Assembly (NCBI GenBank): GCA_964540575.1
Contig: CAZINI010000032.1
Coordinates: forward strand, 1-34,146
Direction of reading: 5' to 3'
DNA: 34,146 nucleotides
From: UMGS1889 sp964540575
Lineage (GTDB): Bacteria; Bacillota; Clostridia; Oscillospirales; Ruminococcaceae
Part shown: piece after piece, positions 23,264 to 30,716 of the stretch
Layout: each line of letters opens with the position of its first letter
Numbering within the stretch: position 1 is the stretch's first letter
The notes under the pieces: generated by a model
What the model was told of the DNA's origin: nothing
What the model saw: the letters and a program-made list of their open reading frames with translations, nothing else
The model's database searches: none
Program-made: the position numbers and the translations under genes

Positions 23264-24739
23264 TCAAATCTGAGCAGAGTAGTTGGGAGCTTCCTTTGTA
23301 ATATAAATATCGTGGGGGTGGCTCTCCTTAAGACCTGCACCTGTGATGCGTACAAACTTTGCTCTCTCGTGGAGTGCTTCGATATTTTCGCAGCCGCAGT
23401 AGCCCATACCCGAACGGATACCTCCGACAAGCTGGAAAATCGTATCGGAAACAGTTCCCTTATAAGGCACACGGCCTTCAACTCCCTCGGGAACGAGCTT
23501 CTTTGCGTCGGTCTGGAAATATCTGTCCTTACTGCCCTTGGACATTGCACCAAGGCTTCCCATTCCACGGTAAACCTTGAAGCTTCTGCCCTGATAGATC
23601 TCTGTTTCGCCGGGAGCTTCGTCGCAGCCTGCCAGCAGAGAACCAAGCATTACGACATTTGCACCTGCTGCAAGTGCCTTAACAATGTCGCCCGAATACT
23701 TGATGCCGCCGTCCGCAATAACGGGGATATTGTGCTGCTGAGCAACGCAGGCAACGTCATAAACCGCCGTGATCTGGGGAACGCCGATACCTGCAACGAC
23801 TCTGGTCGTACAGATAGAGCCGGGACCGATGCCGACCTTCAGGCAGTCTGCACCTGCTGCAATAAGATCTCTTGCAGCCTCGGCAGTTGCGATATTTCCC
23901 GCAATAAGAGGGGTGTTGGGGAATCTTTCCTTTATCATCTTAACGCAGTTGATGATATTTGCCTGATGACCGTGAGCGGAGTCAAGCACGAGGACATCGA
24001 CCTGTGCGTCGATAAGTGCCTTTGCTCTGTCCAGAACGTCGGCAGTTACGCCGAGAGCAGCACCGCAGAGCAGTCTGCCGTTCTTATCCCTTGCGGAATT
24101 GGGGTACTGTACGGATTTTTCTATATCCTTGATAGTGATAAGTCCCTTTAAAGCACCGTTTTCGTCAACCAGCGGGAGCTTTTCGATCTTATGCTGCATA
24201 AGTATCTTTTGAGCTTCCTCGAGAGTTGTTCCAACGGGGGCGGTAACGAGGTTTTCCTTGGTCATAACCTCTTTGATGCGGATGCTGAAATCTGTAAGGA
24301 AACGGAGGTCACGGTTTGTCAGGATTCCGATAAGCTTGCCCTTTTCATCGACGATAGGCACGCCCGAGATCTTGTATTTGCCCATAAGATCGTCGGCTTC
24401 CTGCACTGTTTTCTCGCCTGTCAGTGAGAAAGGATTTACGATAACGCCGTTTTCCGAACGCTTTACCTTATCTACCTCATCGACCTGCTGCTCAACGCTC
24501 ATATTCTTGTGGATAATTCCTATTCCGCCTTCACGAGCGATAGCAATAGCCATTTTCGACTCGGTTACGGTATCCATTGCCGATGTCATTATCGGTGTAT
24601 TAAGCATAATATTTCCCGCAAGCCTTGTGTTCAGCTTAACGAGATTAGGAGTTACGTCCGACGCTCCGGGGATAAGCAATACGTCGTCAAATGTGAGTCC
24701 TTCTTTTCCAAACTTTGAATTCATATCCGTATCTAACAT
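23264..24739 (-). CDS. guaB: IMP dehydrogenase (491 aa)
   Basis: ATG 24739 has GGGAGG eight nucleotides upstream. The enzyme oxidises IMP to XMP with NAD+, the committed step of GMP synthesis. The TIM-barrel core begins with LTFDDVLLIPGASDV (15-29); two CBS domains occupy about 100-210 (SGVPIVDEKGKLIGILTNRD; KLPLVDENGALKGLITIKDI); the catalytic loop GIGPGSICTTR has Cys310; the IMP site shows SAHGH (254-258), ADGGIKYSGD and the flap RGMGSLGAM. The length is normal. It has its own promoter (24775-24803) and terminator. Confidence 0.98.
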   Translation of the reverse strand: MLDTDMNSKFGKEGLTFDDVLLIPGASDVTPNLVKLNTRLAGNIMLNTPIMTSAMDTVTESKMAIAIAREGGIGIIHKNMSVEQQVDEVDKVKRSENGVIVNPFSLTGEKTVQEADDLMGKYKISGVPIVDEKGKLIGILTNRDLRFLTDFSIRIKEVMTKENLVTAPVGTTLEEAQKILMQHKIEKLPLVDENGALKGLITIKDIEKSVQYPNSARDKNGRLLCGAALGVTADVLDRAKALIDAQVDVLVLDSAHGHQANIINCVKMIKERFPNTPLIAGNIATAEAARDLIAAGADCLKVGIGPGSICTTRVVAGIGVPQITAVYDVACVAQQHNIPVIADGGIKYSGDIVKALAAGANVVMLGSLLAGCDEAPGETEIYQGRSFKVYRGMGSLGAMSKGSKDRYFQTDAKKLVPEGVEGRVPYKGTVSDTIFQLVGGIRSGMGYCGCENIEALHERAKFVRITGAGLKESHPHDIYITKEAPNYSAQI

Positions 24740-24774
24740 TCTTTTTACCTCCCAAATAATCTTATATTCCCTAT

Positions 24775-24803
24775 ATTTTACCCCAATTATCCCGTTTTGT
24801 CAA
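24775..24803 (-). promoter_or_regulatory. Sigma-A promoter of guaB
   Basis: TTGACA (24803-24798) and TAAAAT (24780-24775), 17-nt spacer, minus strand. No riboswitch fits in the roughly 30-nt leader. Confidence 0.85.
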
Positions 24804-25433
24804 TGATTTTTATATGAACTTTATGGAGAAAGTTTTATACTTGAAGCTGATGTTTTTTGCAGTTGTAATTCATTATTTTATCATATTTCTGTTTATTTAA
24901 AACTGAAATATTTCCTTTTATATTATATACCAATCTGCTATATGTAAATATTATTAGTTATTATACTGTTTGTAAATTAATACGTCCTCAAAACAAATCT
25001 TTTCTCCCGTTTCCCAATTATTATTGTGGGATTATCTCTGTCCGAACGGTACAGTTCTATTTTCTCTCCGATTTTATATTGCTAATATCGAACTCATATT
25101 TTTCGATAAGCATCATATTTGACGCTATATCAGCGTTTACAGCGTTGTAGACGTGTCCTTTGACTATCCTTGCGTCTGTCCATTTTCCTGCCCTTTCAGA
25201 GCATTCCGTGGCGTTCTGTGATAGATTTCATCGAATTGTTTTATTTATCAGAAAGACAACTGTTTCAGATATGCTTAATTTGAGTCTACTAGTGTTTAGT
25301 ATTTGTATATTTTTATTAAATTTTCCTATTTGTATAATTATTTATATTACTATATGTAATTATTATAGTTAATATACAATCTGTAATACTTAGTTTTGCA
25401 TTCATTCAACACTTTTTTGTATTTGTTGATATA
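24804..25433. other. AT-rich spacer upstream of guaB
   Basis: About 630 bp without an intact gene. It contains a possible transposase remnant on the minus strand (25057-25227) and otherwise AT-rich sequence with recurring TATTTGTATA-like words. I see no RNA gene. Confidence 0.6.
25057..25227 (-). pseudogene. Possible C-terminal remnant of a TnpB-like transposase
   Basis: An open stretch of 56 codons without a start reads GKWTDARIVKGHVYNAVNAD then IASNMMLIEKYEFDISNIK before TAG at 25059-25057. The VNADIASNMMLIEKY part recalls the NADVNGSYNI(L/M)RK block at the end of IS605-type OrfB/TnpB proteins. The match is short and imperfect, so this is tentative; the upstream part is missing. Confidence 0.25.
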
Positions 25434-25877
25434 TTAAGCATTTGTCCAATGAATTATGTACTGTCCGTCTTCGATTTTTGCCGTAAAATTTTTTGACAAT
25501 TTGCTGTAATTTTCTTTCACTTCTATTTCTGCAATCTTTGTTTCGGTGTTGATTTTTATGTCTATATCCATAGAAAAGCGAACAGGCAGCAAGTCGTATC
25601 CCTCACAGTTTACAAAATCAAGCACAACTTTACTTTTGTCATTCGCATTTGACTGAACCGTAATTGTATAATTTCCCTGTTCGGCGGTGTCAAACAGATA
25701 TTTATTGGATTTTTGTGTGAATTTACGGTTGCTTTCTATGCTGTACATATCAGTTGAATATAATTTTTCATCTACAAAATAATCCAGCTCAAACGAAAAG
25801 ACATTTCTCATAAAAAGTAACGGTATTGCAGCTATCAGGAATACTATTACGCTGATTATCAGCACTTTTTTCTTCAT
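25434..25877 (-). CDS. Small membrane-anchored or secreted protein of unknown function (147 aa)
   Basis: ATG 25877 has AAGGGGAA six nucleotides upstream. Residues 1-24 are MKKK followed by a hydrophobic stretch (VLIISVIVFLIAAIPLLFM), a signal anchor or signal peptide without lipobox. The remainder is hydrophilic and beta-rich (YTITVQSNANDKSKVVLDFV; MDIDIKINTETKIAEIEVKE), suggesting a small extracellular beta domain. It lies 123 bp downstream of spo0J on the same strand. I do not recognise a family. Confidence 0.8.
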   Translation of the reverse strand: MKKKVLIISVIVFLIAAIPLLFMRNVFSFELDYFVDEKLYSTDMYSIESNRKFTQKSNKYLFDTAEQGNYTITVQSNANDKSKVVLDFVNCEGYDLLPVRFSMDIDIKINTETKIAEIEVKENYSKLSKNFTAKIEDGQYIIHWTNA

Positions 25878-25932
25878 CGGAATTCCCCTTTGTCTTTTTC
25901 AGCCGAATTTTTTTCATCTGTATATGATTTAA

Positions 25933-25946
25933 CCCCGCTTTCGGGG
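25933..25946. terminator. GC-rich hairpin after spo0J
   Basis: CCCCG-CTTT-CGGGG. The T run (GTTTTT) is on the plus side. On the minus strand, where spo0J is read, only TT follows, so termination in that direction would be weak. Confidence 0.35.
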
Positions 25947-26000
25947 CTGTTTTTGCCCGAAAACAGGGTGTTTTTACTGTATATACGGCTTTCGCCGAAA

Positions 26001-26885
26001 TCAATTCTCTGTCAGCTTATGTACCAGCTCGGTGAGGTCGTCCTTGCCGTAGAACTCAAAGCAAAGCTTTCCGCCGCCGTTTTTGCTGTCTATGGTGACC
26101 TTTCTGCCCATTAAATTTGTCAGGCTAAGCTCCATTTCCGTGTAAAAACTGTCCTTTCCATTGAAAAACTCAGGGTCATCGGCGGGGTCTATGTCAATAT
26201 TTACGGGACGTTCGTGCTTTACGGGAATGTCATTTTTGCCCTGTGCAAGCTTCTCCAATGCTCTAACGGACATTCCGTTCATTGCCTTTGCCGCAAAATT
26301 CAGCTGCATTTCCTTGTCGTCAAGGCCGCATATTACCTTGGCGTGGCCTGCTGTAATATCCCCTTCTGTGACCATTTGCTGCACTTCTGCTGGCAAATTC
26401 AGCAGTCTGAGGGCGTTTGTTATGGCCGTTCTGGACTTGCCCACAACCTTTGCCACCTGATCCTGGGTCATACTGAACCGTCCGATAAGGTCCTTGTAGC
26501 CCTGTGCTTCTTCGATCGGGTTCAGGTTTTCTCTCTGCAAATTCTCTATGAGAGCGATCTGCATGGTTTCCTGATCGTTCAGGTCACGGACAATTATGGG
26601 AACCTCGCTGAGTCCCAGCATTCGGCAGGCTCTCCAACGGCGTTCGCCTGCTACTATCTGATAACCGCCGCTTTCCAGCGGACGCACCAAAATAGGCTGT
26701 ATAAGCCCGTGCTGGCGTATGGAATCCGCAAGAGCCTGTATGGAAGCCTCGTCAAAGCTGCGTCTTGGCTGGCTTTTGTTTGGCTCTATTTCGGATATTC
26801 TTGCACTTTGAGCGTTCTTTGAATCTATGGAATTATCATCGAGAAGGGCGTCCAGACCCATTCCCAGCACCTGCTTTTTTGCCAT
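26001..26885 (-). CDS. spo0J: Chromosome partitioning protein ParB/Spo0J (294 aa)
   Basis: ATG 26885 is behind AAGGA at a good distance. The N-terminus MAKKQVLGMGLDALL is the short segment that stimulates the ParA ATPase. The ParB CTPase domain follows with GERRWRA (80-86) and ENLQREN (about 114-120), then the HTH that reads parS (MTQDQVAKVVGKSRTAITNA, about 140-160) and a C-terminal dimer domain (LMGRKVTIDSKNGGGKLCFE). It binds parS and loads CTP-clamp rings and SMC near the origin. Soj lies 208 bp upstream on the same strand. Confidence 0.97.
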   Translation of the reverse strand: MAKKQVLGMGLDALLDDNSIDSKNAQSARISEIEPNKSQPRRSFDEASIQALADSIRQHGLIQPILVRPLESGGYQIVAGERRWRACRMLGLSEVPIIVRDLNDQETMQIALIENLQRENLNPIEEAQGYKDLIGRFSMTQDQVAKVVGKSRTAITNALRLLNLPAEVQQMVTEGDITAGHAKVICGLDDKEMQLNFAAKAMNGMSVRALEKLAQGKNDIPVKHERPVNIDIDPADDPEFFNGKDSFYTEMELSLTNLMGRKVTIDSKNGGGKLCFEFYGKDDLTELVHKLTEN

Positions 26886-27093
26886 TTTATCCTTATGCTT
26901 CTGTTTTCGGGCGTTTTAACAGAAACAATCTCCTTTCTGTTGATTTATCTGAATTTGCACAAACTGTCCGGTCGGGAAACGGCAGCTGCGGCTTATACTA
27001 TACCCGGGGGCGTATGAACAGAAGTATTTTCCTCCGCAAACTGCCAATGAAACTGCTTTTTTTCATATCTCACAAAGTAAAATTTCAAAAAAT

Positions 27094-27891
27094 TTAAACC
27101 TTTGCCGGAGCCTTTTTCTTGCGGGTAACATTCTCCCTTGCTAAAACCTCTAAGCAGAGCTTTTCGTAATACTCCGCCCCCTTCGACGCCTTATCGTAAT
27201 AGCAGACAGGCTTTCCAAAGCTGGGGGCTTCCGAAATACGCACATTTCTCGGTATACAGGTCTTGAAGACCTTCTCGGGAAAATGCTTTTTGACCTCCCT
27301 GACTACTTGTGCGGTGAGGTTTAATCTGCCGTCGTACATTGTGAATAGTATGCCCTCAATGTCGATGGTGGGGTTATAACGCTGTCTGACGAGCCTGATG
27401 GTTTCTATCAGCTGCGATAGACCCTCCAGCGAGTAAAATTCGCACTGCAGCGGTATCAGAACTGTATCGCATGCACAAAGTGCATTCAGTGTGAGCAAGC
27501 TAAGGGACGGCGGGCAGTCCAATAATATGTAATCGTAGTCCTGCTTACAGGTCAAAACCTGCATTTTCAGCCGATTTGTGCGGTTATCAAGCTCCACAAG
27601 CTCAATATCTGCACCTGCAAGCGACGATGAGGACGTTACAACGGAAACATTTTTGAACTCCGTTTCAATTATTGCGTCCTTGATGGGTCTTTCGCCGATA
27701 AGAACGTCGTAAACGGTGACTTTGACGTTTTTCTTTTTGATACCGAAGCCCGTGGTTGTGTTGCCCTGAGCGTCCATATCAATGCAAAGCACCTTTTTAC
27801 CGTGAATTCCCAGCACAGCCGCCAGATTAACGGTAGTTGTGGACTTTCCTACCCCGCCTTTCTGATTGGCAACCGCTATTATTTTAGCCAT
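27094..27891 (-). CDS. soj: Chromosome partitioning ATPase ParA/Soj (265 aa)
   Basis: The start is ATG 27891 with GGAGG six nucleotides upstream; an in-frame ATG at 27945 lies between promoter and this site and adds 18 atypical residues. The deviant Walker A KGGVGKST is at 11-18, with the MinD/ParA signature lysine at K11. IDMDAQGNTTTG (Walker A') and LLDCPPSLSLLTLNAL (switch II) follow. It works with Spo0J in origin segregation and regulation of replication initiation. A C-terminal basic tail (REN..RKKKAPAKV) probably aids DNA binding. Confidence 0.97.
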   Translation of the reverse strand: MAKIIAVANQKGGVGKSTTTVNLAAVLGIHGKKVLCIDMDAQGNTTTGFGIKKKNVKVTVYDVLIGERPIKDAIIETEFKNVSVVTSSSSLAGADIELVELDNRTNRLKMQVLTCKQDYDYILLDCPPSLSLLTLNALCACDTVLIPLQCEFYSLEGLSQLIETIRLVRQRYNPTIDIEGILFTMYDGRLNLTAQVVREVKKHFPEKVFKTCIPRNVRISEAPSFGKPVCYYDKASKGAEYYEKLCLEVLARENVTRKKKAPAKV

Positions 27892-27958
27892 ATTAAACCT
27901 CCGCCGCATAATCGTTCTGATATTTCTGCCCATCAAACGGGACAAATCCTATAAATAT

Positions 27959-27986
27959 ATTATATCACATTCTCAGATTAAATCAA
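27959..27986 (-). promoter_or_regulatory. Promoter of soj
   Basis: TTGATT (27986-27981), 16-nt spacer, TATAAT (27964-27959) on the minus strand, about 70 nt before the soj start. A parS site lies some 70 bp upstream of it. Confidence 0.7.
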
Positions 27987-28057
27987 TAGCTTTTGACAAA
28001 ATTCTATAATTTGTGCAGATTGAAGCATTTTTTCGTTATGTTTTGCACATACAGGAA

Positions 28058-28073
28058 TGTTCCACGTGAAACA
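28058..28073 (+). promoter_or_regulatory. parS site 1
   Basis: TGTTCCACGTGAAACA matches the bacterial parS consensus TGTTNCACGTGAAACA at all positions. It abuts the 3' end of noc (stop codon at 28075) and lies upstream of soj. Confidence 0.95.
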
Positions 28074-28074
28074 T

Positions 28075-28881
28075 TCAGATTGGAATTCGAATTACATACT
28101 CAATGCAGTTTTCATTCTGAGTTTTCTTGGAATCTGCATTTATCCCTGCCGCACGCATCATCTCAATTGCGTGATTAATAGTATTCACAAACAGCTTAAC
28201 ATTTTTAAATGCTCCGCTGCGTCGTTTCAGGCTTGCACGCTCGTTTTCCTTGACTATCAGATTATTTATGTAACGCTCCGTCTGTTCGACATTAAAATTG
28301 AATTTTCCTATTTTTTCGATAACGTCAAGCCTTTCTTCCTGAGATTGCAGCTTGAGCAATGCTCTTGCATGCCGTTCTGTGAGATTTAAATCTACTATCT
28401 GACGGCGTTCGGGTTCGGTAAGCTTCAATAGACGAAGCTTATTTGCAATGGTTGATTGAGATTTTCCCAGCTTCAGAGCAGCATCTTCCTGCGTCATTCC
28501 ATAGAAATCAATCAACTTTTCAATAGCGAATGCTTCATCAAAAAAGCTAAGGTCTTTCCTCTGAATGTTTTCTACAAGAGCCATAACAGCAGAATTTCTC
28601 TCGCTGATATTCATCACGATACACGGCACAGTTCGCATCTGCAGAAGTTTTGCAGCCCTAAGTCGGCGTTCACCTGCTATCAATTCATATCCAAATTCTA
28701 TCCTCCTGACAGTCAACGGCTGGAGAATACCATTACATTTAATGCTTGCCGCAAGCTGGTTCAACCCGTCACTATCGAAGCTACGGCGGGGTTGATGAGG
28801 ATTAGGCGTTATTAGATCGGTTTGGATTTCAACCACCTTGTTTACTGCTGTTTTATCTATCAGACCAAAAAAATTGCTCAT
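28075..28881 (-). CDS. noc: Noc-like ParB paralogue (268 aa)
   Basis: ATG 28881 follows AAAGGAAG. The N-terminus MSNFFGLIDK resembles the short amphipathic membrane-binding segment of Noc (FFGL). A CTPase domain with GERRLRA (70-76) and ENIQRKD, and the HTH MTQEDAALKLGKSQSTIANK (about 128-147), complete a ParB fold. Noc proteins occlude division over the nucleoid and arose by duplication of parB. Its position between rsmG/GNAT and soj is the usual site of noc in Firmicutes. I saw no Noc-type site (ATTTCCCGGGAAAT) in the window, so binding to parS itself cannot be ruled out. Confidence 0.88.
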   Translation of the reverse strand: MSNFFGLIDKTAVNKVVEIQTDLITPNPHQPRRSFDSDGLNQLAASIKCNGILQPLTVRRIEFGYELIAGERRLRAAKLLQMRTVPCIVMNISERNSAVMALVENIQRKDLSFFDEAFAIEKLIDFYGMTQEDAALKLGKSQSTIANKLRLLKLTEPERRQIVDLNLTERHARALLKLQSQEERLDVIEKIGKFNFNVEQTERYINNLIVKENERASLKRRSGAFKNVKLFVNTINHAIEMMRAAGINADSKKTQNENCIEYVIRIPI

Positions 28882-29196
28882 AATTATACTTCCTTTCTTC
28901 TTTCATTTTTGATTACCTTCAATACATTTTACAGACTAAATGATATTCTTTATACCGTGTCATTTGAATATGTAGGAGATATTTGGAAATTATTTCCTTT
29001 GCTATGCTTATTATATCATTAATATACAATTTTTTCCAGTAGAAATTTTCGACATATATCTCGCTGTTCAGACATATATATCTATTAAACAATTTTTTAT
29101 CATATTATTATATACATTTTAACACCGCATTTGTCGGAAATTGCGATATTTTTCATTTTGAATATATAATTACATAGCATACAAAATTAAATGATA
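28882..29196. other. AT-rich spacer upstream of noc
   Basis: About 315 bp without a gene. It must contain the noc promoter, but no good -35/-10 pair stands out (a TATAAT-like box is near 29015). Otherwise only AT-rich sequence with repeated GACATATAT words near 29050-29080. Confidence 0.5.
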
Positions 29197-29240
29197 TAAA
29201 AAACTGCAAAGCGATCACAACAAAATAATCGCTTTGCAGT
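29197..29240 (-). terminator. Strong terminator ending the mnmE-mnmG-rsmG-GNAT run
   Basis: ACTGCAAAGCGAT (29203-29215) and ATCGCTTTGCAGT (29228-29240) form a 13-bp perfect stem, followed by TTTTTT on the minus strand. Confidence 0.93.
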
Positions 29241-29259
29241 ATAAAATAATGTCGATAAA

Positions 29260-29275
29260 TGTTTCACGTGGAACA
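29260..29275 (-). promoter_or_regulatory. parS site 2
   Basis: The minus strand reads TGTTCCACGTGAAACA, a perfect parS. It sits directly behind the GNAT stop codon and before the terminator. Confidence 0.95.
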
Positions 29276-29276
29276 T

Positions 29277-29819
29277 TCACTTTCTTCGATTAAACTCAGC
29301 AGCAGTTATTGATACGCTGCATATTTTATTTACCTCACTAACAGCTTTAAAACCCGCACATAAATGCATTTTTAATATTTCAGTACGATAACTCTCAAAT
29401 TCATTATGAACAGAAAACGCCCCCATTTCTGTAAATGCGACGTTTAAAAGCAGATCAATCGCCTGCTTTCCATAACCATTGCACCTATATTTGTTTTCGA
29501 TGATTATCCCCATTTCATATTGATCCTCATACGGGTCAATGTTCTCGTTCTTATAAAGATATACCTCTCCAACAAATTCATCATCGGACGACCTGGCGAC
29601 ATAGGCATAATATCTAATCGGCATTCGGTTTACCCAATAGTCAAACCAATTTTTCCAATTCTCCTTTGGAAAATCTATACATCCGATTTTATAATTATAA
29701 ATTACATTGGAAAGTATAGAATTGCGATTAAAGCTCATAGTATCGGGATCGGAAAGTAACTTTTGCCGATACCACAATTCAGATATTTTAGGAGTATGCA
29801 AATATATTTCTTCCAACAT
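29277..29819 (-). CDS. GNAT-family N-acetyltransferase (180 aa)
   Basis: ATG 29819 has a weak AGAAG upstream and follows rsmG by 26 bp. The acetyl-CoA site is visible as YEMGIIIENKYRCNGYGKQA with the R/Q-x-x-G-x-G/A-like CNGYGK loop at about 112-117. The preceding strand VARSSDDEFVGEVYLYKNE is typical of GNAT beta-4. Substrate is unknown; the layout resembles RimJ/RimL-type or small-molecule acetyltransferases. It is an uncommon insertion between rsmG and noc, so it is probably lineage-specific. Confidence 0.82.
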   Translation of the reverse strand: MLEEIYLHTPKISELWYRQKLLSDPDTMSFNRNSILSNVIYNYKIGCIDFPKENWKNWFDYWVNRMPIRYYAYVARSSDDEFVGEVYLYKNENIDPYEDQYEMGIIIENKYRCNGYGKQAIDLLLNVAFTEMGAFSVHNEFESYRTEILKMHLCAGFKAVSEVNKICSVSITAAEFNRRK

Positions 29820-29845
29820 ATATCAACTTCTTCTGAAATCAAGTA

Positions 29846-30553
29846 TTACAGTGGTTTTTTTGCAATCTGCCCACCATTACGGGGATATTTTTTTGAAGTT
29901 ACAGATACCTTGCGGATAACCACCAGCATCCTTTTATCACCGCATGGAAGTGCATATTGGATAGTATTTTCAATAGTCCCGCCTAATAATCTTACAGCGT
30001 TTTCGCCTGCCGAAATATCTTCGTTAGGACCTTTCATTGCAAGAAAATATCCTCCAACCTTAACAAACGGCAAACAGTATTCAGCCAGGACAGGTAAAGG
30101 AGCAACAGCTCTTGCAACAGCAAAATCAAATTTCTCTCTAAGCTTCGGGTCATGACCTCCGTCCTCAGCTCTGGAATGTATGCAGTTAAATTCCGAACCT
30201 GTGAGTTCTGCTGCTTCCTTTAAAAAATTAACTCGTTTTCCCAAGCTGTCAAGCAAAGTCATTTGCAGATCGTCACGGTAAAGCTTCATCGGTACTCCGG
30301 GAAAGCCGGCACCTGTTCCCACATCAATGACGGAAGCATTCTTAGGGATATTTATCAATGTCATTGGCAGCAAGCTGTCGAGGATATGTTTCTCGCTTAT
30401 ACCTTCACGATCTGTTATTCCTGTTAAATTCATTACTTTATTTTTTTCAACCAAGTGGTCGGTGAAAATGTTGAGTTTGTCGTAAATATTCTCTGTTAAA
30501 CAAAGTCCATTATCGGTAAAAATCTTTTCTAAGCTTTCAAAATCAATCAACAA
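29846..30553 (-). CDS. rsmG: 16S rRNA (guanine-N7) methyltransferase RsmG (235 aa)
   Basis: Translation seems to begin at TTG 30553 (or the next TTG) with GGGGAT 11-14 nt upstream; no ATG is available. The SAM site VIDVGTGAGFPGVPMKL (about 75-91) and the HILDSLLP motif (56-63) identify RsmG/GidB, which methylates G527 of 16S rRNA; loss gives low-level streptomycin resistance. The length is close to the usual 239 aa. The spacer to mnmG (163 bp) is very AT-rich and shows no terminator, so the genes may be cotranscribed. Confidence 0.95.
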   Translation of the reverse strand: MLIDFESLEKIFTDNGLCLTENIYDKLNIFTDHLVEKNKVMNLTGITDREGISEKHILDSLLPMTLINIPKNASVIDVGTGAGFPGVPMKLYRDDLQMTLLDSLGKRVNFLKEAAELTGSEFNCIHSRAEDGGHDPKLREKFDFAVARAVAPLPVLAEYCLPFVKVGGYFLAMKGPNEDISAGENAVRLLGGTIENTIQYALPCGDKRMLVVIRKVSVTSKKYPRNGGQIAKKPL

Positions 30554-30716
30554 AGCTAAATCATCCCCAAGATAAAAATAAATAGAAATTCCAATTTCAG
30601 TAATTAAATAAGTATTTCTATTAATATTACTATTTGAAATAATTATATTTCTGTTTTATATTACCAATTAAATATTATTTCTATTTATAAAAATAATGTA
30701 TTTCTCGTCCAAAACC

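Noticed and set aside
23237..24151. 304-codon open frame on the plus strand
   Set aside because: It is the reverse of guaB, Cys-rich and without family features.
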